From: Grifola frondosa
Taxonomy: Eukaryota > Basidiomycota > Agaricomycetes > Polyporales > Grifolaceae
Assembly (NCBI GenBank): GCA_001683735.1
Contig: LUGG01000007.1
Coordinates: 1,736,001 to 1,800,000, forward strand
Direction: 5' to 3'
DNA length: 64,000 bases
The notes under the pieces were generated by a model. The model worked only from the letters and a program-made list of their open reading frames with translations, had not been told where the DNA came from and did not search any database. Position numbers and translations under genes: made by a program. This document shows, piece after piece, positions 54,501 through 64,000 of this stretch; positions within the stretch are counted from its first letter, which is position 1; every line of letters begins with the position of its first letter.

Positions 54501-55425
54501 GTGTCATTGTAATATGCTTCTGCGCGCGTCTGTGTGTCCGGATCCTATTCACACTGCATCGGTTTTGGAAACACTGCGATCTCCGGACAACATGCTTAGT
54601 CGTCGTTACAAAAGCAACAACAGTAAGTCGATTTCCGCTACGATCTTCGCATCATCGGCTATGGTAAAGGCGGATAACTCGGCCGACATGTATTCTTGTC
54701 GCAGAAATTGCACAGCGGATGTCCGGTCCAAGCTGTACTAGTACAGGCCTGACGACATATACGTCAGAGCTATCAGGGAACTTACCACACCTCAGGGCAT
54801 CCCAACATGGATACGCCACAGCGTGACGACGTGTGATATTTTGTGACCGTTTTAACATACTCAGATTCTCAGATGATCGTTCCGACGGGCCAGAATAGGA
54901 GATTTTGGCTTCCGACGTGTCTCCGCTCTTGTTTGGAGAGTCACACACGGTTCTTTATTTCCTGCTTTATGGTTTTGTTTGTCTAACCTGAGACGTCAGC
55001 GCTCCGTTGCACGGAAAGACCGTCTGCGTTTTGTACATGCAGTCTTGCATTAACCGCATATTTCGCGCGCTGCAATCCCCCCCGAGTCCACAATAATGTG
55101 AGTGCTTTGATCTCGCAAGTTCACGTGAGGACCCCTGTGGCGGGTATGCTCTTTTGGCGGGAAGTTATGCACGGATCTTGTGCTTCATAGATGGGGCATG
55201 TCTGGGGAGATACGCGGGGTACGGTACGCCCCTGCTGAGTATCCCGCACTCGTTTATGGTAAGCCCTACCTCAAATTCCCCTTGGAACGCGTGATGTCCT
55301 GCCACCATCTCCTGCGAAGACGCTGGCAGGGTATACCTATACGCCTCGGCCGAACCATTTTCCCTCAATGTTATATATCCTCTCTCCTGGAAATCTCACT
55401 CCCCACCGTTTCCTCTAGATTTGCG
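54501..55425. other. Intergenic between PxpA homologue and monooxygenase
   Basis: No recognised gene. The plus frame from 55180 that leads into the monooxygenase has no family match before 55426 and is treated as leader. Confidence 0.45.
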
Positions 55426-57009
55426 ATGGCCACGCTCGCTCCCGCCCACCAGCTCGCTACCGCCCACGGCGTGGCCCAGAAGCTCCAGCTTTATGACGGC
55501 CGAAAGGCCCCTCTTCGCCTGCACATCCTCATCGTCGGTTGTGGCATGGGCGGCCTCGCAGCTGCACACTGTCTCGCACAGGCAGGCCACAGAATCAGCT
55601 TATTCGAGTCGGCGGCAGCGATTGGCGAGGTAGGCGCCGGCATCCAGGTATCGCCCAACGTCTCACGACTGCTCCGGCGGTGGGGGCTTGGCGATGCTTT
55701 GGACGCAGTCGCTGTGCGCCCGGAAGCGATTGCGTTGACAAGGTACGACACTGGCGAGCGCGTTGGCTACACGCGCTGGGGGGAGCGCATGGAGGCGTTT
55801 GGCGCGCCGTACTACCACATCCACCGTGCCGACTTCCATAAGCTGTTGTATGACCTTGCTGCACCCGTGATGGACCTGCGCTTGAATGCTACTGTTGTCT
55901 CCGTCGACCCCGACGCGCCGTCGCTCACACTCGCATCAGGAGAAACAGTGCATGGTGATTTGATTATCGGCGCCGACGGCGTCAAGAGCCTTGTGCAGCA
56001 GGTTGTCCTGGGACGAGTTAATCCCGCGCAGCCGACTGGAGACGCTGCGTATCGCGCTATCATCCCGACGTCGTATCTGAGATCACAACCCGATTTAAAG
56101 TCGTTAGCGGAAGTGCCGGAGATGACAGGCTGGATGGGACCGAGAAGGCATATAATGGGTTATAATATTGTTCGCGATTTCCGTTGAATCTCTGTTGATC
56201 GGTCACACTGACAATTTCTCGCAGCGTGGTCTGAACGAGTACAATATCGTTCTTATACATCCCGACGACGGCTCCGTAGAGTCGTGGACAGCAGAAGGCA
56301 GCGCAGAGAAGATGCGTTCCGACTTTGCTGACTTCGAGCCCCGGTACATTTACCGCTTCCTTCCGCAGATAGCGCATATTCATATTTTCCTGTTAGCGTT
56401 CAGAAGCTGCTTGGTCAGGTGAAGTCGACACTCAAGTGGCGGCTGATGGATCGCCAGCCACTCGATACTTGGATCCACCAGTCTGGGCGAGTCGTTCTGC
56501 TTGGGGACTCATGCCATCCGATGCTCGTGCGTCCTGCACACTCTCTCACGCGCATTGCATCCCGCTGACTCACTGCACAGCCGTACCGCGCGCAAGGTGC
56601 CGCGATGGCGGTGGAAGACGCCGCAGTGCTCGGCAACCTACTCTCGCGGCTCAGTTCGATTGCACAGCTGACGCCGCTTTTGTACGCGTACCAGGAGCTG
56701 CGCCTTCCGCGCACGGCGGACACGCAGCGGCAGTCGCGACTCAATCAGAAGATCTTCCACCTGCCGGACGGGCCTGAGCAGCAGACGCGCGACAGCGACA
56801 TGCGTCGCGCGATGGAGCTCGACCTCCGCTCGCTGGAGGACCGCAGTGCCATCGAGACGCTCGAGGGGAATTACAATCAGTGGGCGGACCAGAAGAAGAA
56901 CGAGGCGCAATTCGGGTACGATGCGGACGAGGCCGCAGAGCGCTGGTGGCGCGAGAAGGGTGAGCGCGAGATTGGAAGGCTGGATGAGACGGTGTCGGGG
57001 AGGCTCTGA
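55426..57009 (+). CDS. FAD-dependent aromatic-ring monooxygenase (salicylate hydroxylase-like)
   Basis: Class A flavoprotein hydroxylase that would use NAD(P)H and O2 on an aromatic substrate. Start MATLAPAHQLATAHG at 55426. The FAD-binding GxGxxG is ILIVGCGMGGLAAAHCLAQA, the DG motif is GDLIIGADGVKS, and the GD motif is RVVLLGDSCHPM, then PYRAQGAAMAVEDAAVLG. Introns: about 56167-56223 (GTTCGC donor), one from about 56342 ending TGTTAG near 56397, and one after HPML near 56527-56579. The C-terminus is a charged helix (SAIETLEGNYNQWADQKKN) and an acidic tail ending at 57009. The length (about 470 aa) is normal. No membrane segment. The substrate cannot be named from the sequence. Confidence 0.93.
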
Positions 57010-57479
57010 AGGCTCGCTGCACCTTCGCTTTTCCGCTGACCGTGTTACTGGTTCTGGGTATGTGATGCATTGGTTTCATTTTCTGAATTGCACATGTTAT
57101 GGGAGTACCAAGGCCGGGGTTTATTCTTCGTTGTTGTACGATATTTGTGGAGAATACGTTTGCAGGAATACCAATACGCAATGATATCAGATGGTGCATC
57201 ATGCTCATGCGAGATGAGGTGACGACGCAAATCGAGGCCGCGGGATGGATGTACAAATGGCATGATCTTGACACCGATTGAATCTTGGAAACAGTCCTTT
57301 CCATGCATAATGAGATGAGGGTATGCAATGAGAGTCCAGACTGCTCATATTCTTGGGGAGGTACAGGGACTAAATATTGAATATCGATATCACCGCCAAA
57401 CCAAACGGTAACCGCATAAACACGTCGGGCGGAACACATTATACTACACCAGCAGCATTTGTTATTTCACAGTTGTTCG
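57010..57479. other. Convergent 3' intergenic region
   Basis: Lies between the monooxygenase stop and the F-box gene stop on the opposite strand. No gene seen. Confidence 0.6.
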
Positions 57480-60060
57480 TTAAGCAACCTTCCATGACCA
57501 GAAGGCTCCTGTATGTCGCAAGTCATTGATGGAACCGAAGACAGCAGTCGTACATGCCGCGACTCACCTAGCGGGTCGCCTTCCTCATGTCTCGCCCCAG
57601 TCCACATGCCCAGCACACCGATAGCAGATCCGACGCCGCCAATTTGAATGCCCTCGGAGACCCACTGATCGTCATCCGATTCTTCGTCCGAGGAGTACTT
57701 GAAAACAGTCGAATTATGCTCAGTGTTCATATGATGGATATGCAGTATTCGTTACTTACCAGACACCAACGGACGCTACCATCTGCGATCACGCTCACGG
57801 TGCCGTGGACCTTCCTCACGTCGCCTTCCATGCCATCATCTTGTTCTTCCCACCATGCACCGCCCATTTCACCCTCAACATGAATAGTAGGTCGGTCGGC
57901 GTATCGAGCTACTGCAGGTTCAGAGAAGCCGACGACGCGAAGCCGTAATGGGACAATAAGTATCGCCTCTTGTAGAGTGGGATCATCAAACTCATTGATG
58001 TCCTGTTTAGATGGTCAGATAGCTGTGGCTACGAAAAATGAACATGGTTCACGTTGTAGACTGACGTGCCGATAAATGTGTATTAGCATGCTTTCTTTAG
58101 ATGCAGGTGACGATGAACTTACATGATAAGTCTTCATAATCGAGCCAACAAACACAGCGTCTTAAAGGGGACGTCTTTACATATAATGACTGAACGAAAA
58201 TCATGAATACTCACCTCCACGTTCCCTCGGCACCTGCCCAGTCCCATCCGTTCGTAAGTCCATCACCGCGGGCTGTCTTAGTGCTGGGCTCCCACTTCTC
58301 CAATTTGCCGTTAAGCTCGTCGTCCCTGCATTCTTCGACTCTCTTTCCCACCCACGCACCTTCCCGCAGGTTCTCCCAGGAGCATAAGCCATCTATATTG
58401 GCATCCACGTTGGAACGAGACATCTCCTCGCGCATCTTACCTTCCGTGATCACACGGGCAGCGGCGAGCCACGTCCAATCTGGATACAGTTCGTCTGGAG
58501 ATGGTTTTCGACGCGTCTTCTGGGCAGGAAGCAGAGGAGGGCTAGCAGAAGATGACGAAGCGTCTTCAGGGGGAACGAAATCCGAATCGGATGAATCGGA
58601 GGTATCCGAAGGGAGATGCTCTGACGACGCACCCATTGTGGGTCCGGCATTAGAGCTCTTGAGTTTGACCGGCATGAAGGGGCCCCAGTCCCTTCGCCTG
58701 GAGAGGTATGCCATGTTAAAGACACGTCGCCGCGCAAGATGGCGTGCACGCGTCAGCTGCGCACTGAGACTCATGTCCAACGCAGTTACCTGCGACTCAT
58801 CGTGTTTCAGATCCTTCTTCGGGGGCGTCGATAGGTGTCCCGACCGAATGCGGCGGACGGGCCCGCTCGCAGGAGGCGGAGCATCCTCTTCTATGGTCCG
58901 GATTGGCAAGTGTCCCAGATTGCACACGAGTTCGCTAAACGCATGCGCTTCTGGAGTATTGTCCCATTTCGGGTCGATATTGGCACCGGAGAACTTGGCG
59001 GAAACTGCTGGTGGCAGTCCGTGCTCGATTAATAGCGTCTGGAGCCATATTATATTGAGGGCAGGGCGGACAGGTGCAGAAGGCGAAGGAAATTTCGATG
59101 TGTGGTTACTGGCGAATGCTAGAATCTGTGAGGGTGTCCCCAAGGAAGCCGTTCTGTCAAAAGATCTCGTGAAATTAAGTGTCGAAGGTACAGCAGTGTG
59201 GATAATAGAAAGAAGGGTTTCCAGAGCACGACAGGAGGGCGTGCTATCGTACTCGGCAGATAAATCTAAAAGAGAAATTGCAGATGTTCTTGAACGCAAG
59301 TTGCGAATTTTCTGTACGCGCAGAGGAGGCGTGTTTCGGAGCAGATAGTTTTCGCCCATATGCGAATGCGGAACTCTGCCCCCCAATCGAAATGATCTGT
59401 TAAAGAAAGAATGAGTTCTTTTGAATATGAACTTTAGTATTGGAAAGATGAAATCTGCTGCTTGCTCAAACCTTAGTTGTGATCAACTGACGCCCGACCC
59501 TAGGTGCTATTCATAACGCTCCCGGGGTATACTACTTCAAAGACGTGTCGACGCGGCAAAAAGGATCAATATTCTCTGATGGGCACATCGTTATCCCGAC
59601 TCGTACGTTTCTCGGCATTGCGAGAAAAGCATCCCATTCTACGGAATTGAGTGCACATCATGTTCATGCCATCGTAGCAACGTACTCTCCAACATGTTCA
59701 AAGACGCATGGTGAGATACGCAGTAAAAGCATTAAAATTTGGGATCAACGCCGCATGTTCCAAACTCAGAATTCTGCGTCCAGTTGAGTTCTGCGGTACC
59801 TCGCAATGAACCCAACTGAGAGCACTTCACGACACCAAGAGCCCGCACTCACCAAATTTGAGAAATTGACAATCGCGTGGATCATCAAAGGTTGTCAAGA
59901 AGACCTCGCGCCACAGGTGTGTGTCGGACGGATTGTATATAAGCTCGCGAAGTTGGCGACAAGTTTGTCCAACGGCTGAAATCGTGGTCGGATATCCATC
60001 CGCTGCAGCACAGACCAGAATATTCTCCGAGACCTCTGTCGGGAGGGACCGCATCGACAT
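57480..60060 (-). CDS. F-box domain protein
   Basis: A substrate-recognition-type protein of a large agaricomycete F-box family. Exon one (60060-59853) carries the F-box: MSMRSLPTEVSENILVCAA, then TCRQLRELIYNPSDTHLWRE. After a long intron (59852-59397, 456 nt, phase-consistent) the next exon reads DHFDWGAEFRIRIWAKT. The body follows (ALETLLSIIHTAVPSTL; VTALDMSLSAQLTRARHLAR; acidic SDTSDSSDSDFVPPEDASS; PDWTWLAAARVITEGKMRE; NGWDWAGAEGTWR). Then come CVCWLDYEDLS, DINEFDDPTLQEAILIVPLR, IHVEGEMGGAWWEEQDD, and the family C-terminus GARHEEGDPLGAFWSWKVA, ending at 57480. Near 59300 the frame changes without a good intron, so a one-base error or mutation is likely. Other introns are 50-120 nt. Confidence 0.85.
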
Positions 60061-60513
60061 GAGAATAATGAGCGCAGGAAAACGTATATAGTGGATTATA
60101 ATATGCGAAGTTACAATGTTTTCGGACTTTCCAGTTACAGATTGACATTGTAAGTGCTTAAATAGTTTAATTATTTCATTACTTGCATATCTAACTCCCG
60201 CTTTGGTAGATTAATCGAACTTGAGCAATCCACCACTTCCTCCTCCCTCAGCTCAGTTAACGACACCTCTGATCCTTGTAAAAAAAACACTCGTTAACTT
60301 GAACATCATATTAGCCTCAAATCGAAAGTCTGCATGCGACAGGTCCAAGAATCACTAATAGATTTACTCCGAGTCTAGTATACGTAGGCAATATTCGCCC
60401 CAGATCAGCGGAGGGTTTGCGCGAAAGAGCTCGAACAAACACAGAACTGCCAGGTATGATCATTCATCAACCTCATAGAAGACAGTCTCAACTGAAGGAA
60501 ACCTCTCACCGAG
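60061..60513. other. Intergenic
   Basis: AT-rich, no gene seen. Upstream region of the F-box gene. Confidence 0.5.
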
Positions 60514-62090
60514 TCATAGCTGCTCCGCAAGATCTTCCAAAACGACTACAGCTTTCATTGAAGTTTTCTCCTTGAACGCCCCATCAACACTATCGTCATC
60601 CTTCTCGCGACGCCAAAGGCCGAGTGCAGTGGTTCCCCAGACTTGCGAACGTCCATAATCATTCGCATTGGAAGGGGCGGAATTGAACTCGTTCTGCATC
60701 GTCTTCTGATCGAATTCCTCGTTTGGACGAATATACAAGACTGCGTAGTCGCTGGCAACGATGTCCTCTGTGGTGACTTTCCGAATATCGATGGCTAAGC
60801 GGACGATTGGATCGAGGTCCTCGAAGAACGACTGCGGTGTTATACTGGAGTTCGAGTCTCCTCCCGCGATGGCAAGGATGTCAAGCAGGCTGTCGGCGAA
60901 GCGATGTGTGCATTCCGAGACAATGTCATGCCCATCGCTCCATGTCTCTCGTGAATACCAGCAGGTCAACGATCGCCACCGTCCTGCCACTCTTTGGCTC
61001 TCTGTCACAATCCGTCACAAATTGTCTAGATTTTGTCAATCTTCGCGACGTATGTACGTACCTGACGCAACCATCTTCTCGTGCAACCGATGAACGACCA
61101 AGTCACTTTCGACATTCCAAGTGGAGATCACTTGCGCTGCCATGTTGGACATGGCTACCTGCAAAGCAATCTGGACGAGGTATGCGTCACCGTGATGGGA
61201 CGATTGCAAGAGTTCCACCATGCTGGCACCGATGGATCCTCTCGCGCGAGCAACCACGTCTTCCGCAACGGCTGTTTCTCTCTTCGTGTCTATGTGGAAT
61301 GATTCCGCGATAGCAGCTGCAGTCTGAAAGACCTCGACGTTCAAGTTATGAACTATCCGGACGACGTCGGATTCAGAGACTGGAGCAGAGGTTGCTAGAT
61401 ATCTCTGTGCGTCTTGCAATTCACGACGGCGCGCCTCTAGGAGTGCCTGCATCGTCTCGCGTTCCCGCACCAAAGTATTCTCTCGCTGTGCAGCGGCCTG
61501 GTGCGCTAAGCGATATTCATTGATCTGCTGTTCCCGCTGGTGTAATTCCTCCTGGAGCTGTGCAATTGTCTGGCGTAGTTCGTCTACTGCAACCTGCAAC
61601 TGAGTAGCCATTTGACGTCCATGTCTTTCCTGCTGATCGAGCTGCATACGGAGGTCCGCGACTTCTTTCTCGTCCTGGCCATGACGGTCTAGTAATTCGG
61701 TCTCTCGTGCTGTCGCTCTTTTAAGCGCTGCGAGATATGTGTCCGCCTTTTGTCTCATGTCATCCAGCTCTTGCTCCTCGATATCACTCTCTCGTACCCG
61801 ATCATTTCTGCAAAGGTGCAAGCAACTCAGTAAAGCGTTTCAAATAAGCCTCGAACGAAGTTGGTAGCAAAGAAGAAAAATACAGTGATTTTGTCGGCAA
61901 TCCTTTCAGACATGGGTACGAGGACGAAACAGAAGAAACAGACACTATGTCAATATCCTTGAAACCTGCCTCCTGGAAGGCGACACACTCGATGGAAATG
62001 CGGCTACATGCAGGTAACCACGAACGAAACAGTCCCAAATCACTTACTCTGCGTCGCTCTGTGACTTCCGAGACTTCTAAGGTTTCATTG
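60514..62090 (-). CDS. Conserved hypothetical coiled-coil protein
   Basis: Family common in agaricomycetes, function unknown. Exon at about 61813-61050: NDRVRESDIEEQELDDMRQK followed by some 130 residues of Gln/Glu/Arg heptads (coiled coil), then ESDVVRIVHNLNVEVFQTAA and VVARARGSIGASMVELLQS. A GTACGT-AG intron joins HEKMVAS in frame to ESQRVAGRWRSLTC, and the last exon runs to 60514 with LARREKDDD-type acidic sequence and VVVLEDLAEQL at the end. The N-terminal exon is uncertain; KSRKSQSDAE near 62085-62055 joins in phase but across about 240 nt. Confidence 0.7.
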
Positions 62091-62268
62091 CATTGAGTTC
62101 ATTTTGGATTGAACCTTGCATGGTGGGTTTTCGCCGTATGGAGTCCGCATGGTGGCAGCTCTGCCTTCGCGCATTGCGCAGTCCTCCGGATATACTTAAA
62201 GCTGTGACCTTTGTACATGCTGCGTACCATATCGTTTCGATCTGTGCAGCGTCGTACTCGTCTTGAAG

Positions 62269-64000
62269 ATGTCTCTTGATTGCAAATACTCTGGCAGCTC
62301 TCGCAAACTGATTTTCGCGATCGATGTTGGGACAACCTATAGTGGAGTTTCCTACTGTATCCTCGACCCAGGGAACATACCTAAAATTTCAAGTGTCATG
62401 CGGTATGTGGCTAAATATATTTTATAATCAATCTGCTGCCGCTCAAAGAACTGCCTCAGGTACCCTGGACAAGAAGACGAAGGTGGCCTTAGGTCCACTA
62501 AAATCCCTACCGCGATATTCTATTCTCAAGACGGAAAAGTCTGTGCCGTTGGGGCGGAAGCTAGGGCTAATTCTATGGTGGAGGAAGCGATAGATAATGA
62601 TTATATATTCGTTCAGTGGTGAGTTGGTCTCTATCAGCACGGTTGCGCTATTCTAATATGAGTGATAATTGTTCATTAGGTTCAAACTGCACTTTCATCC
62701 GAACGGCAAAGAGCTGAATGATGCGATTCCGGCAAACCCACCGTCAAGCCCTTAATCAATATATGGGCCGATTTTCTCGCGTACATATATAACTGTGCCA
62801 AGCAATATGTAAAGGAGACTGAACCGGCCGGCAGAGATATTCTAGAGTCTGGAAGTGAGATCGAGTTTGTCCTTACCCATCCTAATGATTGGCAGGGAGT
62901 GCAGCAAAGAGAGTTACGGCGAGCAGCAGTCATTGCCGGCCTTATCCCAGGTACTGAGAAGGATCAGTCTCGTATCTCCTTCTTGACCGAGGGAGAGGCT
63001 ACCTTTCACTTCCATGTAATGAACAAGAAACTCTCTGACATTTTCAAGGTGGCGTTCCTTTTCGATTGGATATATCTTGTACTAACCCATTCACAGTGCG
63101 GAGAGGCAGTGATCGTTGTCGATGCCGGCGGTGGAACTGTCGACATTAGCACGTATAAAATCACCAATTCCTCGCCCCTGGTGAGGGCGCAAGAATGTGC
63201 TGTTACAAAATGTGCGTATTCAGCTTGCTGGGAGATACAGTGTGGTAATTAAGAAAATAGGTCTTCTGCAAGGATCTACATTCGTGAATAGCCGTGCCGA
63301 GACGTATTTGAGAGGTCATTAAACTGGTGATGTCCTTCGTCTCCCTAACCAATGTTGTTTTAGAGAAACTGCGGCATTCACCATACGGAAGTAACGAAGA
63401 TATTCTGGAGATGCTCAAAGACTTCGAGAAGTCTGCGAAGCCGTCATTCAAAGGCGGTTCACGAAACACTATGATTAAGTTCGGCAGTCCCAAGGCTCCT
63501 GACGATATAGAACGTGGCGTTAGTCGCGGACGACTATCGCTTTCCTCGTGAGGACACTGATTCCTACGTGACCTGACTCATTCTGAATAACAAATAGGAA
63601 GGAGATGATTGCCTTGTTTGACCCTTCCATCCGTGCCATTGAGGAGGCTATCACGGAACAACGTCAGAGCGCAACAGGGTCCATCAAAGTAAGCAATATC
63701 AGAATCACTCTGACCACTTCTCATACGAACTATCCCAGACTATCCTGCTCTCGGGCGGTTTCTCCGCTAGTCCGTTCTTACGCGCGAGACTGCAGACCTA
63801 CGCAGAGTCTGCTGGCGTTTCGTTATATTATCCAGATACGGAAGGCCAGTCGCCGTATGTATCTTTCATCCCAATGATGGCTGTCTTTACTCAGTCTTTG
63901 GCTGCAGTGCGAAGGCAGTAGCAGAGGGTGCTTTAGCGTTTTACATTGATCACTGTGTGTTCGCTCGCATGGCAAAGAGAACTTACGGCATCCAGGGTAG
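62269..64000 (+). CDS. Hsp70-like ATPase (HSPA12-type), truncated at window end
   Basis: Actin-fold ATPase of the divergent Hsp70 group expanded in basidiomycetes; its chaperone activity is uncertain. MSLDCKYSGSSRKLIFAIDV starts it, with phosphate-1 motif IDVGTTYSGVSYCIL. Further exons read KIPTAIFYSQDGKV, WADFLAYIYNCAKQYVKE, FVLTHPNDWQGVQQRELRRA, and FLTEGEATFHFHVMN. Phosphate-2 is VVDAGGGTVDISTY, followed by ILEMLKDFEKSAKPSFKG, the adenosine motif LLSGGFSASPFLRARLQTYA, and KAVAEGALAFYI near the window end. Introns are about 50-60 nt. The short C-terminal part lies beyond 64000. It lacks the substrate-binding lid typical of canonical Hsp70 as far as can be seen. Confidence 0.9.

Noticed and set aside
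55180..55425. N-terminal extension of the FAD monooxygenase
   Set aside because: The 82 extra codons have no family counterpart; the FAD motif lies at the usual distance from the ATG at 55426.
58203..59348. 381-codon plus-strand open frame
   Set aside because: It is the antisense shadow of the F-box gene, whose C-terminal family motifs and splice sites are on the minus strand.
1..64000. tRNA, rRNA or CRISPR arrays
   Set aside because: No tRNA B-box with matching arms, no rRNA-like sequence and no regularly spaced identical repeats were seen by eye; a tRNAscan run would be decisive.

Overview
This window is nuclear DNA from a mushroom-forming basidiomycete (Agaricomycetes, possibly Polyporales). 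The main evidence is gene structure: real genes are cut by many 45-60 nt GT-AG introns. The gene content agrees: a DUF6534-type membrane protein, a Laetiporus-type haemolytic lectin, a fungal Helitron, a PDR-type ABC transporter, a basidiomycete F-box family and an HSPA12-like Hsp70. I recognise nothing bacterial or viral.

Layout. 1-7.1 kb: a minus-strand Helitron (Rep and Pif1-type helicase) with a C-terminal cysteine-peptidase-like domain, broken by several frameshifts. 7.1-17.8 kb: gene-poor, with small palindromes, a diverged direct repeat (about 12.3 and 17.3 kb), a DUF6534 gene (9.2-11.0 kb) and an aerolysin-like lectin gene (13.9-15.0 kb). 17.8-35.6 kb: ordinary genes, namely MET22/HAL2 nucleotidase (+), a dynamin-like GTPase (-), a WDR48/UAF1 homologue (+) and a full-size PDR transporter (+). 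35.6-40 kb: a scrambled GC-rich island holding broken pieces of trpC (indole-glycerol-phosphate synthase) and of a non-reducing polyketide synthase (AT and product-template regions), with CAGAC/TCTGA-rich tracts on both sides. 41.7-54.5 kb: an apparent nitrogen-scavenging block with a Dal5/allantoate-permease-like MFS carrier, an SNG1-type membrane protein, a urea-carboxylase-family protein without an amidase domain and, divergently transcribed from it, a LamB/YcsF (PxpA) protein. 55.4-64 kb: an FAD monooxygenase, an F-box protein, a coiled-coil protein and a partial Hsp70-like ATPase.

The most interesting unit is the divergent pair at 47.7-54.5 kb. Its biotin-carboxylase/AHS2/AHS1/BCCP protein carries the KipA/KipI (PxpC/PxpB) domains, and its neighbour is the PxpA partner. 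Together they contain every PxpABC (5-oxoprolinase) component plus biotin carboxylation modules, which suggests a fused lactam- or oxoproline-opening system rather than plain urea degradation. This is inference from domains and neighbourhood.

Quality warning. WDR48, the ABC transporter and the carboxylase each carry several one-base frameshifts, often where a G or C run looks one base short. The MET22, dynamin and lectin genes read cleanly, as do the resolved parts of the DUF6534 gene. Consensus error and recent decay cannot be told apart from this sequence alone. Exon ends were placed by eye from splice consensus and reading-frame continuity.
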